Made by a program: the position numbers and the translations under genes
The notes under the pieces: model-generated
Database searches by the model: none
What the model was told of the DNA's origin: nothing
What the model saw: the letters and a program-made list of their open reading frames with translations, nothing else
NCBI RefSeq assembly: GCF_037038585.1
Contig: NC_092520.1
Span: 58,990,501 to 59,054,500 of the forward strand
Reading direction: 5' to 3'
DNA length: 64,000 bases
From: Patagioenas fasciata
Lineage: Eukaryota > Chordata > Aves > Columbiformes > Columbidae
Part shown: positions 1 through 11,034 of the stretch, in pieces
Layout: each line of letters opens with the position of its first letter
Position numbering within the stretch: the stretch's first letter is position 1

Positions 1-1039
1 ACGTGGGAAATATACTGTCATAATAAAGGCACAGAATATATTAGTTACCTTTTGATTTAATGATGTTTTCTTCCCCTTCCATTTTTTATTTAGATTCAGG
101 GATTCTTCAACAGACAGCTGCACATGTGAGGCAAGAGGGAGTTAAATGCTTTGTTGCTTGAACAAAGCTCTTGGATGAGAAGAGTACAGCATATCATCAG
201 CTGCCCTTTGCAAAGACCTTAAATTCTTGGAGGACTGTTCCTCCAAAAATAGATGTGTATCTGGACCTCAGGGAACAATGGAAGAATGACAGTGGCCATC
301 GAGAAAGCAGTTTTGCACTGCCAGCTGATGGTGACTAGGGGTAAAAAATGAAACCAACGTGACATGATGTGGTTGAGAAATGAGCAGGTTTAGATTTTTT
401 TTTTTCTGTTTTTGTAGTTTGAGCAAACAAAATACTTTTCTTACAGCTGCTCAGTCCTGCATGTTCCTGTTTTCAGTGGTCAGATTAATGTCCTTGAAAG
501 ACTGTCAGAGAACTTTTTTTTTGTGAAGCTTAATAAAATGATTCTTTTCACACCTCATATTTTCTGGTTCTCTTTGTAGTTCAGTGTAAGGGACCCTCAA
601 GTCCCTTGCAAGCTAGAGAAACTTTACCACCTCTGTTGTAGCAGGCAATTGCTCGAGTAACACATGGGCTTTGGGGCTGTCAGTTCCCTCCAGGAACTTT
701 TTTATGTATTATCAGATTTGAGCCCTTCTTTTTATGATGAATTCTAGAACATATTAGTGTTTGTTTGTACCTCTTCTTGTGACAGATGCATGTCTGGCAC
801 AACTACGGGGCAGAACTATGACAAATGACTGGAATAACTGGAATGTACTCTTACATTTGGTTTTCTTGGGATGAAGGTGCTCAGCATTAAAGATGAAGTG
901 TTGCAGACAAGATAATCTGAGCTGCCAAACTCTTCCAATGAAATGTGGGGATTCCATGTGTGAAAGGAGGTAGTGTAGAGGATTTTGGGGGGAGGATGAA
1001 TGAAGATGTGGCAGGAGGGATCTGGAGTTTGAGGGAGGA
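1..1039. other. Intergenic sequence, nothing recognised
   Basis: AT-rich intergenic DNA. Reading frames are short and broken on both strands, and I see no splice-bounded coding segment. A possible AATAAA signal near 531 has no gene attached to it. No known repeat could be named by eye. Confidence 0.6.
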
Positions 1040-1125
1040 TCACAGAATCACAGAATGTGAGGGATTGGAAGGGACCTCAAAAGATCATCTAGTCCAATCC
1101 CCCTGCCAGAGCAGGAACACTTGGT
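1040..1125 (-). mobile_element. Short 3' tail of a young CR1 LINE
   Basis: The left edge has two copies of the CR1 tail octamer (CACAGAAT as read on the plus strand, ATTCTGTG on the element strand). It is followed by the hallmark GGGACCTCAAAAGATCATCT and CTAGTCCAATCCCCCTGCC block of the CR1 3' UTR. The element is antisense and severely 5'-truncated, since homology stops near 1125. It closely resembles the last 80 bases of the copy at 61560-62079, so both probably belong to the same subfamily. It is non-coding. Confidence 0.9.
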
Positions 1126-3378
1126 AGAGAAAAAGCAGCTACAGGGAGAAGGTGAGAAGGAGGAAGAAAACGAGATAGCAACAGTGAGACTGACTTCAAA
1201 AAGGGTTAAGAAACATAGCAGAAGTGTAGAGCATCTTTCTTGCTACCAACTGCGTAAGGAAGGCATCCTTGGTGAGCCATGGAGGATGACTCTGTGATAA
1301 CACCAGAGCAAGCAGTATGTCTTAGCCCAGGACAGCAAAATGGGAAGAAAGGAAGCCATGTACATTGACTCTACTTTCTGGCTCTCCTGCTGCGACATCA
1401 CATGTGAGATTTTAGCTTGGAAGTTATTAATGAAAATCTTTTAATCCTCATCAGTCAGTTTCCTGGGACAAGGCTTGTAGGTAGAGGTAACATCTTTTAT
1501 TGGGTTAACCAGTATAGGTAGAAAATTAGACTGAATGCCAGCTGGTATGGAGTATTACTTCTACTTACAGATGTTATTACACTTATGTCCTTAGATCATT
1601 ACAGCTCTAGAAAAACACAACTACAGAATGCATTTTTTTTTTACCATGCTCTGTAATAAAAACAGTGCGATTTAAGTGAATAAAGAAACAAACATGGATC
1701 TCTGCCATTTCTAGATTTCCTCTCCTTGCTTACTTCCTTCTAACTCCCTTGCAACTGTCCAGTCCACTGCAATTGAAATTCTAATCCTTGCATCCCGAAG
1801 GGCATCTCTATTTAGAAATGTTTTGTGGATAAGTGGCACTGTAATTAATGGGTGAAGCAAAAATATCTTGTGAACTTCAAAGTGGTGAAGGCTAAAGAGG
1901 AAAAGGAAGACTACAACATAGTTAAATGTGATCACTTTTAAATAGCTGTTCTGCCAATTAACTCAGACTGTCCCCTGCTGAGCTGCTGCTGAAGTTAACA
2001 GAAGACATATTTGTAGAATTGATTCAGGATTGGGCCATTTAGGCCCAACAGCTTGTTAATATTTGCTGTAATGTAACATTAGTCCTGTTTCTCACAAGTC
2101 TGTCCAGAACTGCTGTGTAAAGCTTCCTGGGAAAGCTCTCATGGCTGCTCTAGTGTACAACAACCTTTTGTCCTCTGGTATGAGGGGCATGTTATTAGCT
2201 ATGACTGATGGAGGGTGAGGTTCTACGTAGCAGTTGCGTATAGACTTTATTTCTGCTCTTTGAGAACAGGTCTCAGATGAATGGCAAGTATTACTGACTC
2301 CTGAAGTCAGTTATAATTGTAATAATCTCTTATTTTTTCCAATATTCCAAACAAAGAATCAAGTTGTCATTCAGTACATGATGTTGTTAATACAAATGAC
2401 ATTTATATCTGTAGTTTGTGAAAGGTGGAGTGAAAAAAAAGGTCATTTAAATTTGTGGATGGAAGAGCTCCACCTATGAGGAATGCCTAAGCTTGTCAAC
2501 TTTTACAGTGTTTCACAGGTGTTGTGGTAATCATATTAATGGAAGAGAGAAATTGGGATGTATGGTGTGGGTTCAATCTATTCATTGGATTTTCTGCATT
2601 CCAAATTAAGAATAATTTATTGAGCAACAATATATTTAAGTAACATGATGGTATTTGTTATATTTTCTACAAACAATATTATTTTCAAATGCTAATGTTT
2701 TCATAAAGGATTGTTCTTGCATGAAGTATTTATAAAATCATTATAGTGATTTATTTTGCTGTTTATTATGTAACATCTCCATCAAGGTATTTTTCGAATC
2801 ATTACCTTTTGGTTCTCAGAATTAAAATAACAAACACTTTCAACATTGTACAGTTTCCTTATGGTCATATTGAGTTTTTGAATTACGATGTTGCATTTCT
2901 GAGTGGTTTGGTTTCATTTGCATTATTAAACCCGCCAATTTGGGCTTTTGCCTCTTGTAACAGCTATAGCTACTGAACGTTTAGAAAAATCATTGAAATG
3001 ACAGCATAGATCTACTGTGTAAACCTTGTTTTCATTTAGAAGCAGTACTGGAGGCCCAGCCTAAGAAATGCAATTGCCGAAAAATACTCAAATAACTACC
3101 CCTGGCACAAATGTCAATTGAATGCTAAACAACTTATATTAGCTGTTGAGTATGTCAGCACATGAGACACAATCATCTGAAGAAATACTGCATTTACCAA
3201 CCAAGAGAGGATCCTGAAACCTGAATAGGTTTGGAAGACCCAGATTCAGCTGAAAACCTTTGAACTCCGGAGACCAGAGAGATACAGGATTTTTGCCCAC
3301 TCAAAGCCACTGATACTGCACTGGTTAGCCATGAGGTGATCTCAAGTTCAGTGAAAGACAGATAAATAGATACATAGG
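1126..3378. other. Intergenic sequence, nothing recognised
   Basis: AT-rich unique-looking DNA with only short open frames. The stretch around 2580-2990 is especially AT-rich and lacks simple repeats. That would suit an old non-coding segment, but nothing shows a function. Confidence 0.5.

Positions 3379-3419
<41 letters not shown>
3379..3419. repeat. (TAGA)n tetranucleotide microsatellite
   Basis: About ten uninterrupted TAGA/GATA units, preceded from about 3360 by imperfect units (gataaataga, tacataggta). It is probably length-polymorphic between individuals. Confidence 0.97.
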
Positions 3420-3480
3420 GCTGTGAAGATGTCATTGCTTCATGGATGTACTTCAGAAATGGATAAGTTCATTCTTATAA

Positions 3481-3592
3481 CAGCTCTGTGATGTCAGGGA
3501 AATATTGTTACACAGGTGTAAAGCAAAGAGATAACTGAGCTAAATATCAAGTAATTTAAGCTCAGTCACAGTGGAGAGTCCAGTACTAAAAT
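3481..3592 (-). repeat. Possible ancient MIR/L2-like relic
   Basis: The order of words resembles the reverse complement of the conserved core and tail shared by MIR-type SINEs and L2/L3 LINEs. A span like 'gaggtaggtattatta' is followed by a 'ttacacaggtgtaaagcaaagag' stretch, then 'gtaatttaag', then 'ctcagtcacagtggagagtc'. Divergence is high and I cannot separate the families. A RepeatMasker alignment would decide. Confidence 0.35.
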
Positions 3593-3834
3593 TCTTTCAC
3601 AGTAAAAATAACATTTTCTATACTCTATCTTGTTCAAACTTGCTTACATTAAGGAAAAATTTGAATGAATTTTATTATTTCATTTAAAAATGTTTTCCAT
3701 GCCACTCTGAGAATAAACTATGAAATTCCTAAGAGCATAAACACTTAGCAATAGATAAGAATAAAATCTCACATTTCCCTTTTGCATAGTTATGCCAGCC
3801 AACCATACAATACATAGATTGTATTGGCTACTGT

Positions 3835-4120
3835 GGAATTTCAGAACCATTCAGGTTGGAAGGCACCTCTGAAGGTTACTTAGTCCTACCTTGTCCTAAA
3901 ATCTGGGCCACATTGAAAGTCTGAACAGATTGCTCGGGTTCTCCATTTGGCACATGAAAATCTCCAAGAAAAGAGATTCCACAAAATATCTGAGCAACCT
4001 GTTGATGTTGACATACCCTGTCACATCCTGTCTTCTAATCTAGCTGAGCCTTGGCTTTCCTAAATCCACCACTGAATGTTTTAGCAAAGGCTCTGCATTC
4101 CTCCTGAGTAGCCCATCCTT
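3835..4120 (-). mobile_element. Old CR1 LINE 3' region
   Basis: An antisense, strongly diverged CR1 3' end. At the left edge is 'agaaccattcaggttggaag', then 'gcacctctgaaggttactta' and 'gtcctacc', which correspond to the CR1 tail and its 'ttggaagggacctctgaggtcatctagtcc' block. Further right, 'gaaaatctccaagaa' and 'gagattccacaaaatatctg' followed by 'agcaacctgtt' match the older CR1 3' UTR layout. The right boundary with the next CR1 piece is uncertain. Confidence 0.8.
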
Positions 4121-4124
4121 ACTT

Positions 4125-4925
4125 TCACTTTCTTGGTACTTCCTTTATTTCCATTTGAGCTCAGTCAGGATATATCTCTTTTTCATAACAGCTTTCTGCA
4201 GAGCTTTCCTAACTTTCTACATCATGGGATAGACCAGCCTTCTTTGAGGAGGTTGTTCCTGAAGATCAATCAACATCTTGGCCCCTTTGTTCTTCAGGGC
4301 AGTCCACAAAGGGATCCCATCTACTGGTTCCTTGAGCAGTCTGAAGTCTCCTCTCCTGAAATCTAACATCTTTATTCTGCTACTTGCCATCCTCACTTTC
4401 CTCAGAATATCTTCAACCACCATCTCAGGGTCACTGCAGTGAAGGCAACCGCTAGCTGCATTCCTGACCATTATTTATGAGTAGCAGATTCAACAGAGCA
4501 CTTCCCCAATCCAGTCCAGCACCTGCATCAAAAATATTGACCCCAAAGCACTCCAGAATCATCTTGAATTTCTTGCAGTGTTTCAAGTTGCCTTTCCAAC
4601 ATGCATCAGAGTTGGTTAAAGAACCAGGGACCATGATCCTGATGTTTTCTCAGATTGCCTAAAGAAAGCTTTGTCCACTATCTTGTCTCTACCAGATGGT
4701 CTGCAGCGGATGTCTCTGTTGGTGTCCCCTCTGGTCCTTCCAATAAGCTCTTGGCCAGCCCACTGCCTCATAGATAGCAAGGTGCCATGCATTTGAACCC
4801 CTACCTCACTGAGTGCAATGTCCCCCCTGCCCCGACATGTTTTTCTTCTCTTGCTGATATTCTTAAAGATGTGTGGATCACAGGACTGCATCTGAAAGAC
4901 ACAGCTCTGAAACATACCCGTGTGA
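4125..4925 (-). mobile_element. CR1 LINE ORF2 endonuclease-domain remnant
   Basis: The reverse strand encodes recognisable pieces of the CR1 ORF2 apurinic endonuclease domain in several broken frames. From right to left these include DACWKGNLKHCKKFKMILEC near 4610-4550, ALLNLLLINNG, then CSDPEMVVEDIL and LDFRRGDFRLLKEPVDG near 4440-4310. These correspond to the conserved 'D-CWEGNT', 'ALLDLLLTN' and 'CSDHEMVEF' parts of the family. Nucleotide similarity to CR1 seems to continue to about 4925. Stops and frameshifts make it non-functional. The reverse-transcriptase part expected between this and the 3' tail at 3835-4120 is missing. Either the element carries a large internal deletion, or two CR1 insertions abut. 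Confidence 0.85.
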
Positions 4926-6824
4926 CTTTGTTACTATCTCTGAGGAAGAGTGATAATTGGAAATCAAGAGGCAAGTAAATCAGGATTACTTAAGAGATGC
5001 TGCAGACAGATGCTATACAGATGTTAAGTCTGAATGTACTGAAATCCTGAGGGTTCACATTCTGGGAGGTCCATAATTACATGAGTTTTCTACAGAACAT
5101 ATTAATCAATTGTTAGACATCATTAATCTCAACTATCAGATTATTGTATTATTGAATTACCCAGATTATCTATTATCAGATTATTTTTATTACGAATTAG
5201 CTATAGGCCATCTGTCCTCTGTGTTATTGACTCGGCTCACGTTGGTCTCAGCCTTGAAAGCAGTTCATCAAAACAGAAAATGTTGTTGCTCTCATGATGC
5301 TTGTGATTATTACACCCATGTGTGCAGCAATGACTGTTGCATTCCGAGGTGCTCAGCCTTGGCAGCAGAGTAAAAAGGTCATTAGATATTGGTTGCCTCC
5401 GTGCCAGGAGTCAGCTTATAGTAGCATTAGCACTCCTGTATTAATTGGTAGAAGTGTATGGGCAATCTGGGTAACTGAAAGGATTTCTTGATGGTGCAGG
5501 AAACCGTCTTTGTTTGAAACACATGATTTCTCATGATTTCTTCCACTGATCTCTCAAAAGAGTGACCCAAACAATCGCAAAAGGTGCTCCCAATGCCCTG
5601 ACAGTGAAATCCTGGGATGCTACCATGCTGCTGTAAAAAGTAAAAAAAGACACATGGCTCCATTCCAGTCAATTGAATCTTGGACAGTGTTTTGATTTTT
5701 GTTCGCTGTGATTTACAATGGAAAGATACAGATGGAGATAGACAGTAAATCTGATTTAAAGGCTCAGAGATTACAAGCAGAAAGAATACTTTCTTGGACA
5801 GTTCAGCCTGATATGAATAACTGAAAATATGTGTATTTTCTAAGAATTTTCTAGCCATTTCCAAGCTGGAGTTCTTCATCAAAGAAAGGAAGTTTTGGGG
5901 CAGGGTTTTAGTCCAAATTTAGATGAGAAACCTCACCGTTTCAGAGAGTCATCTGGGATTTGGGTGGTGACAGTGAATGTGTGAGGAACCCTGTTACAGC
6001 CCTGTCTCCCAAGATGGGTGGTACCAAACCCTCTAGCACAGGTGCCTGGAAGACTTTGACTCAGACTACTTGGTGGACAGAGACTCAACGACTTTTGAAA
6101 TCTGGTTTTCCTAGCTGCATGGTAGGCAAATAAATAGTTTTGGTCAAAATGTGTTTGTTGAAACTGATATGTTCTGCAAAGCCTCTGTTTCGTCCTGTAA
6201 GATAACTCTGTCAGAATGGTCCCAGCTAATTCTAATTAGGAAAATGCAATGGGAAGAAATCTGTTGAAGAAGCTGTGCAGAAGGTTGCAGAGATAAAAAT
6301 CATATGGAAATTATCACTGAGCTATGTAAAATAGCCCAGTTTTATTCAACTTTTGTTTTTAGTCTAGTGCGTATTTTTCAGCAAACTCCCAGCAGATAGA
6401 CCATATAGTAGCCACAAGTGACTGAATAATAGAGCCACAGGAAAGCTGATATAAGAAAAGCTATCTAACACAGCCCATGAAGAGAATTTTGCCTTTTAAT
6501 AAGTATATAAGGATCCCCATTTGTAATCTCATCACTATCTATATAAAATGTTTAGAGGCTTTCTAGGGTGTAACTACAATTTAGTAACGTGTAGTCAGGG
6601 AGAACAAAGGTTTCTTTTGTGAGGGTTTCATTGCTGGTCTCACATTAATACCAAACACAGAAATTCTTTGTTTCTGCCCTTTCTCTATAGGTGTAGTTGG
6701 TCCCCCACATTTGTTTATCTCTTCCTCACAGGTTGTAGTATTTGGAGAAAAAAGAGATGACAGAGTATAGAAAAAGAAGGAAATAATAGATTTGGGAATC
6801 TTTTTTACACATATGGCATTCGTG
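4926..6824. other. Intergenic sequence, nothing recognised
   Basis: AT-rich sequence with no feature I can name. The segment 5100-5200 repeats 'cagattat' and 'attat' words imperfectly. The minus strand holds a 151-codon open frame at 5427-5882. Its composition, dominated by Phe, Ser, Leu and Lys, and its lack of recognisable motifs make chance the better explanation. Confidence 0.5.
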
Positions 6825-6846
6825 TTTTTTTTTTTTTTTTTTTTTT
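6825..6846. repeat. Poly-T tract (T22)
   Basis: A run of 22 T. It could be the poly(A) tail of an old minus-strand retrocopy extending to the right, but no parent gene could be recognised in the 300 bases that follow. Confidence 0.95.
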
Positions 6847-7448
6847 CCTGGCTCATAAAAATTAGATATAAAATGTCTACACATTTTAGAGTGTGGTCTG
6901 AAGCCGCCTTGCTGCCCGTTCCCAGTTGAAAGCCCTTTGCCATTCATGCAGGATTAGGCTTACCCTTGGGTCTTTGGGTTCTGGCCCCATGCCTCCTACA
7001 TTCCTGGATGCAGAGCAGCCCAGACTCAGAAACAAAGCAGAGATTGTTCCCACCTAACCCAAGGATGAGAAAAGATGTCCAACTTCAGTCTTCCTCTTCT
7101 TGAATAAGTACTGTAACCACTAGACAATTACACAAAATTGTGTACCACCCCTTCCCAGTCTGGATCAAGAGACATCTTCCACTCCTTTCAGTGGGAGAAG
7201 GAAATACCTAATTTAAACAGACTAGATCATTTCCAAAGTGTTTAAGTTCTGTGTAACATAAATGGAGAGATAGAGGCATTTGAAGACTCAGAGGATCTCT
7301 GGAGGCATTGTCTCTCTACTAATTGTCTAGGGAGTCTTGATAATACTGAAAGGACTGGATTTGTCCTTGCACCTTCAGACAAGTATCTAATACTTGAATG
7401 AGATGATGTCTAAGTTGAGCATGTAAGTTAGGAGAACTTAATTTCACC

Positions 7449-7495
7449 CTTTTTTTTTGTTGTTGTTGTTTTTGTTTTGTTTTGTTTTGTTGTTA
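7449..7495. repeat. T/G-rich low-complexity tract
   Basis: A T9 run followed by GTT triplets and GTTTT pentamers. Simple sequence only. Confidence 0.9.
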
Positions 7496-8364
7496 GATTT
7501 CTCTTAATCCTTAAAATAATTTACTGGACCAGTTCATTGGATAATTAGTTTTTTTTCTTCCTGAAAGATCATCTCTCCAGGTAACACAGCACTTCAGATG
7601 TAAGGCCCTGAGTTCAGTCTGCTGTGGTCCATAAGCCAAGTATGAAATGACCACAGGAGATGCAGATTCCTTATTTGTATAAAACAGATAATCCCTTGAA
7701 GTTTTGGCTCTTCCAGGTAGATACAAATGACAACAATTCTGTTGTTAAACCATCTGTGAAACCTGATGCATATTTGGCAGTTGACATTTCTGATATCAAC
7801 ACAGTTTCCCTCAGATATAGACAAGTGTTTTGACTACATCATGTTTGTGAGGCTTTCACTGTACTACGTATAAGCTTTGGACATATGGCAACTGCTGATT
7901 AACTAGAACTACATGCAATGCTGCAAACTCCATTGGATGCAGCCAACATCTTCAATCTACGTATTTGATCCTACTGTGATATGTGATTTTTATTGACTGG
8001 ATTCTTCCAGTCTTCTAAAATATGTGAAGCTAACCACTCGTTTTTCAGGAAACAACCCATTTAATTTTCATGTGAAGGAGGCTTATCCTCCATGGAAAAC
8101 TTCCACTCCACATTTTTATCTCCAGACATCCTTATTTTACTTCATCTGATCTGATCCTTAAGCCATCTCAGGTCTTTTATGTTTTCTTATCTTTGTCTTC
8201 CCCAAACCATGAAGTTCCCACACAGAATCAGAACAATGTGTTGCCTGAGCAACAGGTAACTTGAGCCAAAGCAAACACTAAGATACCAAGAGCTGTGAAT
8301 CCTCTCTTCTACTCTTCTCTTTTATCTTCTGCCTCTCCTCTTGATACCATAATCTGTGATACAC
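7496..8364. other. Intergenic sequence, nothing recognised
   Basis: No coding or repeat signature could be identified. There are several short chance frames on the minus strand. Confidence 0.45.
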
Positions 8365-8384
8365 TTTTTTTTTTTTTTTTTTTT
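8365..8384. repeat. Poly-T tract (T20)
   Basis: Homopolymer of 20 T. Confidence 0.95.
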
Positions 8385-10936
8385 GAATGCAAGCATCTAG
8401 GTGTTCCTTTTCCTGAGAACTAATTATCACAGAGAAAAGCTACACTTGGTATAGTATCCCAAGGTTGCACGATGTTATTTGTGTCTCCGATGAATGCCAA
8501 ACACTGTTCTCCGGTCTCTTTTCAGAGGAATTCTTATGAGGCTCTCTGCAACAGGAGGGCAAGACCTCCCTTGTGCAAGTGGTCCCACTTGATCTTGTCT
8601 CAGTATGCGGAGTTCATGTCACCCTTCTGATGTTCCTTGTCATTCAGGTTGACAGTGGCAGGTGTCTCTTCCTTTAGCCAGGAAGTTCTTCCCAACCAGC
8701 TAATAGCCTGTGCTCTTCCTTGAAAGGTGATCCCCATATAAATGTACTGAAGCTCTGGGAAATAAGAAATAGGAATTGTGCCATCTTTTTGCATGTTTAG
8801 GGCCACCTTGTGTCATTAGAGATGCACAGTACCATCGTGGTCTGAGCCTTCCCTCCCAGTGGTCAGCAATCCATCCATACAGGGGACCAATACATTGTAC
8901 AGTAGGTACGTCTGTCACCAGTATATTTTCCCAAAGCCAAAGTGACTGGCCTGAACGATGAATGGAAAAGTTATGATAACATCTTACAAGCAAGGGATGT
9001 AGGATGGGCTTTTAATAATGGGAGAACAAGACTCTGCAGGAAGACTCTGGTTGTACTTGTCTACAACTGAAAGATCTAGACAACTTGGGACAAGCTCCTT
9101 GGAAAGCCATTTATAAGAATTAGAAGTGGAGTCGGTCACTGTCTAAGCAACTTTTCTGCCTCCCTTTTGGGCATTTATGTGCTGCTACTTGGAGTTTTGT
9201 CATGTTACCAGAATGTGTGAATTTGATGCTGCCTCTGTTGTGTTTGTTCTTCAGCCTTGTTATTCAACCAAGAACCTCCTCGTCTCTCAGGGGTGTGCTG
9301 CTGGGAATCACCTGAACAGTGAACGAACCTATAGGCAAGTTCTTGAAAGAGAAAGAAGTAAAAGCTGCCCCTTTTGAAGATGTAATCTCTGTAGTTACTC
9401 TGATACATGTCCTATCAAGGCCTAGAAAATCTGGAAATCTGACACTGAGATGGAGGGACAGGAAACAACATCTTCAGAGCTGTAGGCACTTCTGTGGAGG
9501 GGATTGGGAGCCTGTATATACCCCTACAGATATTGTGGAGGAGAAAAAAAAATGTACTCCCACTATTTGTGACTACGTACATGAACTCAGTGGCACCACA
9601 TCAAAAAGGATCAGTTAGAATTGCTTTTCCATGACTTGATCTCATCTTAAACCCACAATTTTTCATTTATGCCTGTGAACAGTCAGAGTACTGGCTGTAC
9701 CAGTGTATGTCCTTGAGAACCATTAGCCTGACAGTATTTTCTTAGCTTGGAAACCACAATGAAGAGTGTCATCTACAAAAATGAGTGCTGGGTGAGAACG
9801 TAGCTGCCGTCTCAAGCTGAGCCTGAGGAGGCTGAGCTTGCTGGCTTGGCAATGTGTGTGCATGTACATGACAGTACATGCAGGGGCTGTTAACAGAGTA
9901 AGGTTTGCCATACTGTGGGCTATATAAGGGACTACACCATTACATCTGTTCTCCCACAAAATTTCATCAGTCCAGTGTGGGAGAGGTTTATCACATAAAC
10001 AAAGCTGTTGCATGCATCAGAAGCTGAAATACATGAAATTGTTGAACTGTAGTATCAGAAAGTGTTTAGCTGATTAGTGTACACATTTCTGCATTCTTCT
10101 GCCATACATGAGCTGTTAATTCTTCTTTTATTTTGCTTTGCCATATTTTACAGTATTTGATTTTTTTAATAACTTGTGATATTTTTCGTGTTTGATAAGG
10201 ACACATTAAATTTATCCCACTAAACTCTCACTGCAGATATGCTGTTAGAAGGATTTATAGATAGATAAACAAGCCTTGTTTAATTAAAGGCATACCAGCT
10301 AAAGAAACGGCTAGATAACGAATTGTTTAAACTTCTCTTTTGTTACCTAATTCGAGATAACATAGTTAGTCTTAAGCTTTGATCCAGAAGTACACGAATT
10401 CAATTTCTGTCTCCATTTCCAGACCCACCTGTCACACATAGATAATGATCAGGGATAGTTTTACCTTTCCTAAAATAAAATTTGCAGCATGAAAGGCTCA
10501 TGTTGACCACTGGAGGTCACTGTAGTTCTACAAAAAAATGAGACCCATTGATTAACAACTGACTGGAGACAGGTTTAAAGATTGAGTGTTCTGGGAATTT
10601 CTGTGTTTACAGTGTGAAAGCCGTGGGATAAAAACAACAAAATCTTCTTGCAAAATGCGACATATTTTGGCACATATTTTCTAAAATTGTGCATGTTTAG
10701 GATTTATTTTGAGCAAATAGTGTAGGAGTCCACTTCCCACATGCTCCTTCTCTACATTCTGTGAAGATTTTGAGTACGCACCAGACTAGTGCCTATCCTC
10801 TCATCTTTACATAGGGAAGGGATTTTCCTATCAAGAAGTATTTCCGGCCTAATGTGACTATCTGAAGCTTCTGCTTCCCTTAGCTGGCCACTTCTTTGGG
10901 AGATGAAAACCACGAGGATATAGGAAATGTAGATTA
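8385..10936. other. Intergenic sequence; possible decayed retroelement at 8600-8993
   Basis: Mostly unrecognised. On the minus strand two overlapping frames (8993-8700 and 8806-8600) run in succession and are less AT-rich than their surroundings, as a decayed retroelement reading frame might be. I could not match them to a family with any certainty. The plus-strand frame at 9319-9618 has no recognisable motif. Confidence 0.35.
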
Positions 10937-11034
10937 CTGGTTTATTTTTTGTTTTGCTTTGTTTGTTTTGTTTTGGTTCTGTTTTTTTTTTTCGTTTTTG
11001 TTTTGGTGTGATTTTTTTTTTTCTTTTTTTTTTA
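10937..11034. repeat. T-rich low-complexity tract
   Basis: About 100 bases of TTTG, TTTTG and T8-T11 runs with few other bases. Simple sequence, strongly strand-asymmetric. Confidence 0.9.

Noticed and set aside
3379..3419. Regularly spaced repeats as a CRISPR array
   Set aside because: A pure tetranucleotide microsatellite with no spacers, in a vertebrate genome.
5427..5882. The longest open frame in the window (151 codons, minus strand)
   Set aside because: No recognisable domain, no splice or promoter context, a composition rich in Phe/Ser/Leu/Lys as expected of chance frames in AT-rich DNA, and no repeat signature.
7095..7130. Possible tRNA-derived SINE head (CTAGTGGTTACAGTA on the minus strand)
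   Set aside because: A single A-box-like word with no convincing B box or family match. Too little to annotate.
8600..8993. Two overlapping minus-strand frames that might be retroviral integrase
   Set aside because: A weak C-I-G-P-L word recalls the start of an ERV-L integrase, but the downstream conserved acidic residues and spacing are not visible. A protein profile search would settle it.
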